Positions 11,427 through 22,114 of a DNA stretch of 64,000 nucleotides are shown here, in pieces; position 1 is the stretch's first letter, and each line of letters begins with the position of its first letter. Location of the stretch: the NCBI GenBank assembly GCA_905178155.1, contig CAJINV010000008.1, positions 3,460,013-3,524,012 on the forward strand, read 5' to 3'. The DNA comes from Amoebophrya sp. A120 (taxonomy: Eukaryota; Sar; Dinophyceae; Syndiniales; Amoebophryaceae). The notes under the pieces are model-generated. The model searched no databases. It worked only from the letters and a program-made list of their open reading frames with translations, and was not told where the DNA came from. The position numbers and the translations under genes were made by a program.

Positions 11427-13549
11427 ATGTCATCATCGTCGACTTCCCCATCCAGTGGGGTTTTTGTCCCAGCTTCTGCAGAAGCACTCGCATTAGCGCA
11501 AAACCGCATTCGGTTTCACTTGCTGATGCCAAGCCATGCGGGCGTCGCGGACCTCAGTTTCTCTCTTCGCGAAGAGGAGCCGCCTGGGACGCAGCAGAAC
11601 AATGCGACGGACTGGACCAACGCGCGCGTCGCTTGCGTTGTGGTGAGGGGAAAATTTGTATTGGAAAACAAAAACGAGAACAACATCTCGTCGTCGACGT
11701 CCACAGCTGGTGCTGATGTGAAGACAACTAGCTTCCGCTTGAAACAGTACCTCGCGAATGATTACTGCCCCGCTCCGTACCCGCACGCGGCACTCTGCCC
11801 CGGTTGGGGGGAGGTCAAAGAGACGTTTTTGTGTCATTCCTCTTCCGAAGTAGGTCCCAGTACCATAGCTGCCCCCGAGGTCGGAGCCTTTGCGGGGGTC
11901 GACTACGGGGGCCAAACGTGCGCCTGCGTCGCGCTCTTCGGCACCCTGGTCGAGATGCGGCTGTTGAGCAAGGGTCGTGGAGCAGCAGGCACTTGCAAGC
12001 AGCTCGTCGACGAAGTCTTCGAACCCGTCCTGAGCTCCCTCCGAGTAGCGGTTGCATCTGTGCATTGCAATAAACATGTCTGGGTCTGGAAGATGAAGCC
12101 GAGTTGTTCTGTGTGATGCTAGGTCCTCCTGCTCCCGGAGAGGAGGACACGAAGTTCTGTATTGCATGAGCAGGAAGTAGAGAACACACCCGATCATTTT
12201 GGTCGCGCTAAGGCGGTATCTATTTCAACATATGCAGGATAGGCACTGGGGATCTTATCCGTGTCAAAACTTGTGATGCTACAGCTCGCAGTCTAGAGCT
12301 TCTGAGGCATGCCAGAGCCAGACACGCTCACGCATGGCAAAAAGGAAAAACTGCATTCTTCCAGACCCAGAGGTGTTTCCACTTGATAGCATCTTCTTCG
12401 CTGCTACCTACAAGAACTATGCGGGAGGAGGAAAAATTATGCACCGATGCAGCCAAGAACACCGGTCAGTCAGGAAGCACAAGCTCTTCAGCCAGCGCCG
12501 CAACAGGTTGTAGAATCGCCATGATCATCCCCTATGCAAAGGCATGCTACTGGTCTCGGCACCCGGGTGCCACGCATGGGTACCGCGGACCCAGTTCGCT
12601 GTTTGACATTCCCTGGAACTATGGTCGGAAGGGCGTTGTCCCGGTGTGGAAAGTGGCTGGGGAAGCGGGAGACGACGTCGCCGCAGCGGCCCGTACGTTG
12701 GTGGTAGTCGGTGAAGGCCGCACACAGACTACACAATACCATCTCGACAGCGTCGGGGTGCTATATCGTGAAGAGGACAACGTGGTCCCTAAAGGTGCGC
12801 ACTCTCCTGCTTCGGGTCGTGCGCCCGGTCGTGAAAAGAGGAAAATTGTCGAAACGCTCTTGCTGTACCGCTGTGGGCCGCACCATTTTGTGTGGCTTCG
12901 CCGATATGCTAGATAAAATAGAGCGCACCTATTGCAGACAAAAAAAAGAATTTGTGTGGCTATTTTTCTGGCACAAAGAAATGTGGACACCAGGAGAGCG
13001 GCTATTTTCTGTCATGCAGAACGCGTTTTGTAATGGTACTGGTAGCTGGTGAAAACTAGAGAGGTCCCAAAAAAGTTTGTCATGTCGAGCAAACAGAAAG
13101 AGGATCGTCGTACGTAGATACAGCACTACAAGTTGACTTTTTTCTGGCACGGGTGGACTTTAAGTTTAACTTTTCTGTAGTATATCCAAACTTCGTCCTG
13201 CGCCCATTGGCCTCCCAAGAAGGGGCCGTTTCCGCTTGCGAATGGGGAGTACCCGAAGGAAATGACGGTTGGGGAAGAAGATGGTGGTGCTGCAAGTAAG
13301 ACCCAAACAGACGGCGCAGCGAAAAATTCCATCTACGTCGCTTGCTGTGACGAACGCATCGGAGCCTGGGATGCTGTATGGCGGTCGAAGCCAACACACG
13401 AAGGGGACAACGAAGGCACGGATCTTGATGCTGATTATGTGGTGCTCTTGCAAGCGTCACCGAGCGCGCAGATGGACAAGGACGGCTTTTTTAGGATGTT
13501 GGACGCGGCGATGAAACTAGCTGCGTCCTTGTGGTCATCTACTTCCTGA
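11427..13549 (+). CDS. unrecognised three-exon protein
   Basis: Exons 11427-12058, 12394-12904 and 13190-13549 total 501 codons. The ATG at 11427 follows an AT-rich leader and is the first in frame. The protein has a Ser-rich start, then an apparently globular body (for example GAFAGVDYGGQTCACVALFG near residue 155 and KACYWSRHPGATHGYRGPSS near residue 265). It ends in a helical C-terminus (FFRMLDAAMKLAASLW). Both introns are introner elements. I see no transmembrane segment and recognise no family. The consistent frame across exons supports a real gene. Confidence 0.7.
12059..12388 (+). mobile_element. introner element, family A, TSD GCATC
   Basis: This 330-bp unit has divergent ends (TGTGCATTGCAATAAACATG and a 3' arm closing CACTTGATA) around the family core TCTGGGTCTGGAAG and its inverse. 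GCATC flanks both sides. Excision gives VAVASSSLLPTRTM in frame. Confidence 0.83.
12905..13184 (+). mobile_element. introner-like element, diverged
   Basis: This 280-bp unit begins TATGCTAGATAAAA and ends TTTTCTGTAGTATA, which are inverted with mismatches. The flanks GCCGA and TCCAA agree at 3 of 5 bases in the same codon phase. Removal keeps the frame (LRR then TSSCAHWPP). It is probably an old copy. Confidence 0.55.
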
Positions 13550-14028
13550 GCTATTTATCATCATACTTACAGGAAAGTACACGACGACCCATTGTTGCAC
13601 CTTTACGCAACGAACTTTCATCACATTCGATAAATAAGATTTGGCGTGGTCTCGCCAATGCATTTTTCTGGCTGCATCGGGCGGCGCATTTTCGTTTTAT
13701 GTGACGCTAAGGTTTAAGATTCAATGAGGCCGGTGTTCTCTCTTCGCAAGTCAAAGAACGACCCTTCGACGGCGCTAGCCTCACTCGATGAGAGAAAAGC
13801 ACTAGTTCTAACTAGCAAAGCCAGAAAAAAGGAAATAATACTGAGCTACCTTCCAAGACACACGAGAAACTTTTGCACTCTAGATGGTAACGCCATGGTA
13901 TGAGCGAATTTTGACTTCGTATATAATAGCACTGATGATAGAACAAGTTCCAAGTGAAGACTTGCCAGTTGTTGCATCTCTAGCAGTAGTACATGAGCCA
14001 GCAGCTTGATATTCAGTCAAACAAATAG
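13550..14028. other. intergenic region, no gene seen
   Basis: About 480 bp of AT-rich sequence without a supportable ORF, repeat or RNA gene. Confidence 0.5.
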
Positions 14029-16656
14029 ATGAAAGACAGACCAGGAATCACGCACATGGAAATTATGACGAACGCCGTCGTTGCAATCTCTGAAACGCGT
14101 CGTCGCCCTACATTTGCGTCGCGGGAGAACTACAAATCGGCGAGAGGGGCGACGGTTCCTCAGTTCTCTTCGCGAGAACGCGTTCGGATCGCACAAGGAG
14201 AACGCGCAGCCTTGAACCTCTCAACCAAACGCCACTCTCTTGTTGCGGCTGGCAAAATGCTGTTGAGCGGGCTCCTATTTTCTGCCTTGTTGCTACTAGT
14301 AGCACTTCACCGCCGGAACGGAGACCACTTTTTCTTCGCCCTTGCCGATGTCCCGCTGGAGCAGATGGCGTGTGCGAGCTGTTTGGCGTACATAGAGACG
14401 AAAGAGGAACGGTTCGAACGAATTCTGAAGCGAGACGGGACCGAAATCGTCTTCGACGCTGGTAGTTGCGAGGAAATCTATTGCAAGCCTCCGACCAAGA
14501 TAATGAAGACGACGATGAAGAACCATCCAAGGGCAAACACAAACGGTAAGAAGCAGGAACTGCAAGAAGTAAACCAAGCAGCACAGCAGGAGCAGCCGTA
14601 CGTCGATTTCCGGGTCACGAAGGGCTACGGATCGAAGGACTACAATCAGGTGCGCATTTCCGTAATCACAAAGAAGGGACAGGTCGTACAGATCGAAGAG
14701 GGAAACAAAACAACTCCTTGTGGCAGCAGAAATATTAACGAAGTTGATGATGACAAGCAGAACCGGGTGGAACTTTCTTCAGCAGCCACATCTTGCGCAT
14801 CGTCTGCCGCAAGAACCTATTCCGCTCCTTTTCAGTGGGTCTGGAAGGACTTGCAGCTTAACACAAAAATGGTACGGACGGCGGAACCAGGCACGCTACA
14901 GACAGTGACGCTGACGAATGCAACTACGGTCGTGCGAGAACAACATGATCAGTCGGGTCAACATGCAGCCGCCACGGCCGGCAAAGATATTCAAGACAAA
15001 ATTTCAGCAGCAACACGGCCCACCTCTTCTTCGAGCAAGTTGGACAAGAGCAGAGCAGACGTGACGTCGAAAAGCAACACACGACCGGAGTTGCTCTCGA
15101 CGCACTTTCAGTACCTGCTGCCTCGGCAGGGCCAGCCGGTTTCGGGCGTTTTGATCGGTGATCCCTGCGTCCAGTCGGGTTCGGGCCGCGTCCAGCCGGT
15201 GCCCTGCGCCGAGGGCGGCGCCTGGGATCTGTGGAACCAGTTTCCGAAGCTGCTCGAGCTTTTCGTCGGCAACGACTTTAACGTGAATTTTTGGGGTTTG
15301 CTGGGGGACAATTTCTACGACAAGAGCGGGGAAATCACGCAAGAAATCTACCAGGAAATCCCGAGGTCGGTCAAGCAGAAGCTCTTCCTGTCCGTGTTGG
15401 GAAATCACGACTACTGGGTGCAGGGGGCGCCGGTTCGGGCCACCCCATCCGATCAGTGCGGGAACGGCTTCGTGCAGTTCTACGGACAGGACACGAAGAG
15501 TTCGCTAGGCCGGGTCGTGAAAAGTGAACATCAACATCAAGAAGCTCCGTATGACCTTTCCATCGACCCGAGCCAGTCACCAGAAGGCCAGCCGGGAAAG
15601 TGCTCGTACACCGCAAAGGAGAACACGTTTTTTTACAACCAGATCGGGAATATCGGCTTTATTGGCTACTCGGCGGTGCATTCGTGGGAGGACATGAAGC
15701 ACGACTTTGCAACCGCCTGCGACGCCTTCTGGGCGACCGACTCCGTCGACCTAGTTTTTGTGCTCGGCCACTGGAACAAGGAGGGTGCCGGGACCAGCGC
15801 TCAAATGGATTTGCTCAATGTCACGGCGAAGCTTATGGCCAGCGATAGCGACGAAGACGCGAACGCGAAGAACTCGGACTCGTCGCTGCTTGCATCCTGT
15901 GCGAAGTTTCACGCGGAGGGCCGCCTGACGTTCGCCATGGGTCACGAACACTGCAGCCACCCGGTAGTTAACAATTACGTGGCTACAAGAACAACTTCTA
16001 CCGAAGGTAGAACGACGGGCGGGACAAGAACTTCTTCTGCTAATGGGAGTGAAGACGATCATCCTCCCACCGTTGCGGACCGCACTGGTTTCCTGGTGGG
16101 CTCCTTCGGCATGGACGACTGGGTGTGCCCAGATCCCACCAAGATCGGAGTTGCTAGTACCGCCACACCTACTTTTGGCGCTGCAAGCAACTACAACATG
16201 AACAATCTGCTGCGAAGACGAGGACTACATCAAAGTGGAACAAACCACTCCAGTTCGGTGCCGGGTCTACAACTCGCTAGTACAACAACTTCGCAGGACG
16301 TTGATAGAAGCGGCGAGATACGTCGCACCTCGGACGGGGACAACGTGCACACCTACGGGATCCCCGTGTTCGATACTTCCAATAACATGTTCACTGTCTG
16401 GTACTTTCTGCTCAAGTCCGTCGACGTGGACCGGTACGACGTGGTAGAATCCTGTCTGCGCATGGAGCGCACCTGGAAACTGTGCACGCACCTGGCCACC
16501 TTGTGGCACCAGCGGCCGCTGTTGCCGCGGGCGAGGAAGACGGCGGACATGTCGCCACCGATGGTAGATGAACCTGGTCGTGTCACGGGGGCTGGGAATC
16601 GTAACCGCGCACGTGCCGACGGGCGACGCGAGGAGAACGAAGAAGTGTATGCCTGA
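14029..16656 (+). CDS. secreted or membrane-anchored calcineurin-like metallophosphoesterase
   Basis: This is a single-exon gene of 875 codons from the first ATG. An internal ATG at 14254 places a hydrophobic segment (LLSGLLFSALLLLVAL) at the very N-terminus, as in a signal peptide, and is the better biological start (800 residues). The metal-binding signature of the metallophosphatase superfamily is present in order: GDPC near residue 380 of the long form, GDNFY near 427, GNHDYW near 458, GHWN near 580 and GHEHC near 638. GDNFY plus GNHDY resembles the tartrate-resistant acid phosphatase branch. The N-terminal third and inserts between the metal motifs are low-complexity. Substrate unknown; extracellular or vacuolar phosphate release is the usual role in that branch. 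Confidence 0.85.
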   Translation: MKDRPGITHMEIMTNAVVAISETRRRPTFASRENYKSARGATVPQFSSRERVRIAQGERAALNLSTKRHSLVAAGKMLLSGLLFSALLLLVALHRRNGDHFFFALADVPLEQMACASCLAYIETKEERFERILKRDGTEIVFDAGSCEEIYCKPPTKIMKTTMKNHPRANTNGKKQELQEVNQAAQQEQPYVDFRVTKGYGSKDYNQVRISVITKKGQVVQIEEGNKTTPCGSRNINEVDDDKQNRVELSSAATSCASSAARTYSAPFQWVWKDLQLNTKMVRTAEPGTLQTVTLTNATTVVREQHDQSGQHAAATAGKDIQDKISAATRPTSSSSKLDKSRADVTSKSNTRPELLSTHFQYLLPRQGQPVSGVLIGDPCVQSGSGRVQPVPCAEGGAWDLWNQFPKLLELFVGNDFNVNFWGLLGDNFYDKSGEITQEIYQEIPRSVKQKLFLSVLGNHDYWVQGAPVRATPSDQCGNGFVQFYGQDTKSSLGRVVKSEHQHQEAPYDLSIDPSQSPEGQPGKCSYTAKENTFFYNQIGNIGFIGYSAVHSWEDMKHDFATACDAFWATDSVDLVFVLGHWNKEGAGTSAQMDLLNVTAKLMASDSDEDANAKNSDSSLLASCAKFHAEGRLTFAMGHEHCSHPVVNNYVATRTTSTEGRTTGGTRTSSANGSEDDHPPTVADRTGFLVGSFGMDDWVCPDPTKIGVASTATPTFGAASNYNMNNLLRRRGLHQSGTNHSSSVPGLQLASTTTSQDVDRSGEIRRTSDGDNVHTYGIPVFDTSNNMFTVWYFLLKSVDVDRYDVVESCLRMERTWKLCTHLATLWHQRPLLPRARKTADMSPPMVDEPGRVTGAGNRNRARADGRREENEEVYA

Positions 16657-18212
16657 GGACCATAGAAAGATACAGCACAAGGAAGAGTGGCTCAGTGCGA
16701 CGTGCATGTGCGTTTCTATTAACGAAGGGGTTCGCGTTTTTGTTTTATCTATCAGTATGTAGTGTATTACGTGGCGGAACTTGGTATTTTTGTATGTGCC
16801 ACGAACAAATGATGATGTTCCTAGCACTTTTCAACGTCCCACGCGCCGCCCGTCATTCCCGTGGTTTAACATGTGGCTTTGCAAAAAAGTGGCTCTCTAT
16901 CTCGTCGGGTTAACAAGAAGAACTCTTATTAATTTCGCTTTTTTTCCTCCCAGTCGTGCGCTGTGTGAAGTAGGTGTGCGTAAGACCCAAGCTGCATTCA
17001 TGTGTGCAGCGCCGGCTTTTTGTACCGGACAAACAGTCAGCTTCTTTTAATTATGGACGCACAAGACTTCCATTTGGAAAGTTACACCACGACTCGCAGT
17101 CGGTCTTATCGTGGAGGTACGTCAACCGAAAATTGTTTGCTCGAACAAGCGCTAGTTGTGCTCGATTTTTGGTTAGAATTGAAAAATTGTGATTGGCGTG
17201 AACAATCCGAGCGACAAACAACAGACGTGAGCGCTCATCTGCGGATCTGTCCACTACCCGTGCGGCACCGTCCATCTGTTCAGTGAAGCAGAAGCTGTAG
17301 TGCGGAAATTGTACTTGTGGGCTTCTACTTCGGCGGTTTTTTTTTTGTATACCGATGTGGTTTTTCTTTGAGAAGGGGTGGACATGGAGATGAATTTCCC
17401 GATGGCAAAACGAGAGCGACATCGCGCTTGTTCAAGTGAAATTCTGCTTCGAGCGCCAGACAAACAGACTGTGATGTATCTTCGAGCACTAGGTTCTTCA
17501 CACGCCGACTCTTGTTCGAGCATGAGCGTCTTTTTTTCTTTTGCCTCGAATTATTTATTTTTCCATAGTATGGATCGATGCAGACGCTGGGTCTAAGTGA
17601 TGTGGTGATCTTTATGCTCTGTCAGGGTGCGTTTTTTCCCGATACGATCAGTCGAGGTCCGGACGAAAGATTCCTCTGTTTGGTGCTCCGTCTTTTTTTC
17701 TGAGGGTTGCGAGAGGGAGACAGCAGCATAAGTATGCTTCCTATGCTGAAGAATTACGAGGCCTTTTGAGAAATGAATCAATGTTTTGTTCAGTGTGACA
17801 TTCCCGAAGTAGTAACTTTTGGGATTTGAATTTCGTACCCCCTCTCCTGGGTATGCATTCAAATATAGAAGGCACGGCATAGTTTTTCGTCTGGGTCGTT
17901 TGTCAATTACTCAAGGAATAATTGCAGCCCATCTACTACGGGCTTCGGACGCTCGACCCACTAGTTTTCCAAAGTGCATTATTAGAACACCACGAGTGTT
18001 GTTGAAAAAGCAGTTTAAGCTTGGAACGACTCAAAACGTCACAGTGTGTAGCATATTTGTGGCAAGCAGAGATCATTAGAAAAGGTACGTATCTAATATT
18101 CACATTTCAATTGCTTTTGCTATGGCATTGGCAGCGAGCTGCGCTCCAGGTGTAACAAGGAATTTACTCGCATTTGCTTTTGCTCGTTCATCCGCTTGTC
18201 GGCTGTAAAAGC
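16657..18212. other. long intergenic region, no gene seen
   Basis: About 1.5 kb of AT-rich sequence with T-runs. The ORFs are short, overlapping and without protein-like composition. I see no introner termini, tandem repeats or RNA gene. Confidence 0.5.
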
Positions 18213-18890
18213 ATGCAAACGAAGCGGGAACCGGACGACCACCCGATGCACGACTTACACCGGGTCGTCCCAACACACGGGGGCGATGAGGACAATCGTG
18301 TGCTGGCATTAGTTCCCGAGAACAAAAAGGACAGCAGGAGCTGCTCCACAGGTGGACAACTACGACCCACTCCCGCTTGTTCACCTCCAGAGTTAATACT
18401 ACAGCAACTCACCACGAGCACGACTGTCGGAGCTGGTCCGGTTGACTCGACGGTTGCAGCCAGTGAGGCAGGTGCATGTGGACCACCACGAGGCAACATC
18501 GGGTTTTCACCAGGAGACAGTCACAGTCAACGTTTGCCTGCAGTGGGAGATGCTGATGAAGTCCAGGAGATAAATTATGGGCACCTACTTCCCGGCAAAA
18601 TAAACACGCTGCTGGACGACGGGGTGGACCAACGACACGCGGGTAGTCGAAGCACAGGTGATCCTGTTCTTCCGCACGATGGTGTTTCCCAGTTGTTGCA
18701 AAAAAGCAAAGACGGAACAACGGAAAAAAGGACCACTACCAGGATTATGGAGAAAAACGGTTGCAGTATTTCGACCGAGGAACCACGAGTCGAAGACGGA
18801 GCAGGCTCAAAGTCTTCTTCTTCCAATATGGCACTCTCAAACGACGGTTACATGGATCGCTATAATTTCACGATTTGTTTATGTTTGTGA
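18213..18890 (+). CDS. hypothetical low-complexity ORF upstream of the first two-TM paralog
   Basis: This open frame of 225 codons starts at the ATG that opens MQTKREPDDHP. It has no transmembrane segment, is hydrophilic, and is rich in Gly, Ser, Asp and Thr. It could be a separate gene or a 5' exon of the gene beginning at 19121; I cannot tell without transcripts. A similar low-complexity ORF precedes the second paralog (23309-24373), which makes the shared arrangement more credible. No function can be proposed. Confidence 0.35.
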   Translation: MQTKREPDDHPMHDLHRVVPTHGGDEDNRVLALVPENKKDSRSCSTGGQLRPTPACSPPELILQQLTTSTTVGAGPVDSTVAASEAGACGPPRGNIGFSPGDSHSQRLPAVGDADEVQEINYGHLLPGKINTLLDDGVDQRHAGSRSTGDPVLPHDGVSQLLQKSKDGTTEKRTTTRIMEKNGCSISTEEPRVEDGAGSKSSSSNMALSNDGYMDRYNFTICLCL

Positions 18891-19120
18891 CGCGAGTAGA
18901 TCATGACTAGGAAAGGCGAAAACGGGCGAGACCCTGTGCGCATGGCGATAATGGCTTGATGGCGCGGAAGAAGATTCTACTTTTATTTTAGTTTGATTTA
19001 TTGAGTGAGAGTGCGTCGAGAACTTGTCATGAGTTCTTGACGACCGTTTACAGGGTGGTGGTGGGTGTGCATGACAACAAGGAATAGACTTAAAGGGCTG
19101 CACACGACTGACAACGACCT

Positions 19121-22114
19121 ATGCAACTAACGTTTGAGAAAAATGCCATATCCAAGCGAAATGCCGACGCCGCGGCGGAGATCGAGACGCAGAAGACCAG
19201 CACTGGGAACGAGCATCACACTACGGGCAGCACAACGAAAACACCAGCTGAAAATGATAGCGCTAAAAGTAAAAGTGTGCAGCAGGTGAAAACTGGACGG
19301 CCGGTGCTACAATTTGCGAAAACCTTGCGTTGGCGATTTAAGGCGCTCCTGGTTTTCTCGCTGTCTATGAGTATTTTTTGGCACCTGCTGTTTTTCCTTT
19401 TCGGGCGCAACCGGGAGAAGTTTTCCGCCCAAATTCCTGGCGGTGCTGAGGCTATCCTGCGCAAAAGTTGTTCCGTCAGGGCTCGTATAAATTGCAACTG
19501 CATCATCTTCACAGGGGCATAAAAGCAGATCCATGTGATCGTCGTTCTGGTTTCTTCTTACTGCGTGATTTGCTCTGAAAGTGCTGAGATGTATATTCAT
19601 ACAGGCAATTTATGCTAGCACGAGTATAATGACCATGCTTTTGCCATGGATAGCAGCTCTCCAAGCTGCTTGTGTACACCAGCAACAGTTTGCGGTTGGT
19701 GCTTACCGTCGAGTGCGGCCGGGTGCGCCAGCGCGATTTTCAGGATCTGCCACACTTCGTCGAGGGGGTGCCGCATGTGGTCCTTATGCCAGGGGGAGAT
19801 GACGGTGAAATGCTGCGATTGGATTACAGCAACTGGACCAGCAACTCCTCAACGTCGGGATTCACCCGCGAATTCATTGAGGGGGCGTTTCTGGACTATC
19901 GCAACGCCCGGGGAGCGGTAATGGGCTCGTATCCGGGGTTTCAGGACATGATGCTGGGGTCCGATTATACGACTCTGCTGCGTGTCGCATCGGCCGACTG
20001 CCTCTCCCTCGGGCCATTGTTGAGCCGGGCAGAGCACTGGTTTGTTGTGCTGCTCGGCCTGGGGGACGCGCCCGATCGCGAGCTGGATGGGGAGACCGGA
20101 CTGATACCGCTGGAAGAAGAAGAGGACCTGCAGAAGCTGCGTCAGATAAGGCTCGCGGTCATGACGCACTACACGGGGCTCTATCAAAGGCTCCATGCCT
20201 TGCACCACTCGAACGGACTCCAAAGCAACGTAACTGCAACAAGCTCGTTCTCCTCCTCACAACAACCTCAGCACATGAGCACAAGTAGTCAACATGGCCA
20301 TCATCAGCAGCGACGCAGCCTGTTCGGCGGCCACATGTCAGTTTCTTTTGTGCCGGACCCGCGAATTTCGAGTAACAACACATCAACCTCGACCTCGGGT
20401 GGAGCAACGGACACCGCGCTCAATTTTTGCGCGGAAGCGCGTCGCCTCGCGGAGTCGCCCGACGCCTCCTACCACATGTTTGGCTAGGGGAGCGGGTCTG
20501 CGGCGGTCCTGCAGAGCTTGCTCACGTCGCTCCGGGGCCAGGAAAAGAGCGCGCTCCTCGCCGTGAATGTTACCCATTGGATGTGGGCGGCGTTGGCGCT
20601 GCTGCTGTCTGCTGTGCTCCTGTTCAGGTTTGCGCAAATGTGGGAGCCCTACGTTGCTCTGTACCACGAGATTCTGGAAATGGGCCGCCAGTCTGACGTC
20701 ACGGTACACGAGTTGCGCGAGCAGCTGGAATTGCAAAGAGCCCGGAACGCAACCATCGAGGAGGAGCTGGTCGGCATTCAACAGGAATCTGCGGACCTCT
20801 TCGTGGCCTCGCTGGAGGTAGACGAGTTGCTGAAGGAAGAGTTGCTGAAGCAGCGCAGCCGGGGCCCGAGCCCGTGTAGAAATCCCGAGGTCGAGGCTGG
20901 TGTTGATGAGGACGCGTATTCAAACCGGGCGGCGGACCGCCGGCTCCAGGACGGCGAATCGTCGGACCGAACCTATTATCAATTGCAAAAATGTCTGGGT
21001 CTGGAAACTTGTAATGCTATGTTGGGAATAGTGAGTGCTCTGTAATGCACAGCCAAGCATGAGAAACATCTGCGCTATTTTGTGTTGCTTTGTTCGCATG
21101 AGAAACTGCGTTTTTGCATGACGGGCAAGAGGGTCTCTTCTTGGACACGCATCACAAACTTTTTTGTCATGCCAGGCAAGCATGACAAATCTCGCAATCT
21201 TCCAGACCCAGACATTTTTGCAATCCATACCTATGTGACACCAACTCCACCGTTGCCGCTCAGCGGTGTGTGGCTTTTGTCCGAAGAAGATCGGTATGCA
21301 TTGCAAATATGTCTGGGTCTGGAAGAGTGCGAAATTTGTCTTGCTCGGCTAGCAAGACTCTCAAGTCTGTCATGCACGTTACCCAAAAGCCCCATTTTTC
21401 TGTGATGCTGAAACGTAGTTTGTCATGCAGAATTGGCAACGCCTAGAAGCTCAGAAACTTGTGGTCATGCTGAGCCATCACCTGTGGCCTCCTCATGCTA
21501 CGCAACTCAGCATTACAAGTTTCCAGACCCAGACATATTTGCAATGCATAATCGGAACGGGGGCGGGCCGAAAATTTCCAAGCACCTGCTGAAATTGACC
21601 ATCAACAATGACTATGCATTGCAAAAATGTCTGGGTCTGGAAGATTCGAGACTTGTAATGCTGTCTCTGGATTCTCAAAAAATTTGTACTGCATGACCAG
21701 CAAGAGGACTCCAGTTTGTGCTACGCGGAAAGGGCATTTCTCATGCAGTAGAGGCATCAAAAAGTCCTCTAAAAATCTGTGATGCTAGGGCATGCATCAC
21801 CGACATCATGGATCATTCAAAATATGCATGACAAACGTGGCAATCTTCCAGACCCTGACATTTTTACATTTGATAATGACGGGATGTATCTGACCGATAA
21901 CAGTGGTGTGATGTCCCAGACGCGCGTCTTGTCGGGCATCTCGCTGATTTGGGAAGAACGCGAGCTCTGGATTGACGGGAGCAATCCAGATATCCTCTAC
22001 CGAGAGTCGGCCACTCGCGCGGGGGGGCCGCTACGCTACCACCGAAAGGTGGCCGCTCCGCACAACAGAGACGACCCCGTGCCGTACAATTGGGGAAACG
22101 TCGGTAGGACGTAG
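19121..22114 (+). CDS. two-transmembrane coiled-coil protein, paralog 1, with in-frame TAG
   Basis: Modelled exons are 19121-19474, 19654-20976, 21235-21294, 21556-21612 and 21881-22114, 676 codons in total. The first intron fits GT-AG but is less certain; the other three are family-A introners. A hydrophilic N-terminus is followed by TM1 (ALLVFSLSMSIFWHLLFFLF, near residue 78) and an ectodomain with NxS/T sites. TM2 (ALALLLSAVLLFRFAQMW) follows, then a coiled coil and a C-terminal module ending ISLIWEERELWIDGS. The same order occurs in the neighbour at 24493. A single TAG at 20485-20487 breaks the frame between ectodomain and TM2. Conserved sequence resumes directly after it, where paralog 2 has a sense codon. 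It may be a pseudogene, a recent null allele, a readthrough site or an assembly error. A receptor-like role is conceivable from topology only. Confidence 0.65.
20485..20487 (+). other. in-frame TAG stop within conserved frame
   Basis: The codons read ATG TTT GGC TAG GGG AGC GGG TCT GCG. There is no introner end or plausible splice site around it. Paralog 2 reads FGATATGAAAL where this gene reads FG, stop, GSGSAAVL. TAG is a normal terminator elsewhere in the window (10837 and 39704), so a genome-wide reassignment is unlikely. Confidence 0.85.
20977..21229 (+). mobile_element. introner element, family A, TSD CCTAT
   Basis: This 253-bp unit begins TATCAATTGCAAAAATG and ends CATTTTTGCAATCCATA, with CCTAT on both sides. 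Excision gives SSDRTYVTPTPPLPL in frame. Confidence 0.88.
21295..21550 (+). mobile_element. introner element, family A, TSD ATCGG
   Basis: This 256-bp unit begins TATGCATTGCAAATATG and ends CATATTTGCAATGCATA, a perfect 17-bp mirror. ATCGG flanks both sides. Excision gives LLSEEDRNGGGPKI in frame. Confidence 0.9.
21613..21875 (+). mobile_element. introner element, family A (reverse orientation), TSD ATGAC
   Basis: This 263-bp unit begins TATGCATTGCAAAAATG and ends CATTTTTACATTTGATA, with ATGAC on both sides. Excision gives TINNDGMYLTDN in frame. Its interior aligns end to end with the reverse complement of the copy at 1306. Confidence 0.9.

Noticed and set aside
20485-20487. Stop-codon reassignment of TAG in this genome
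   Set aside because: TAG ends other intact genes in the window (10837-10839, 39704-39706) and paralog 1 itself, so a global sense meaning is unlikely.
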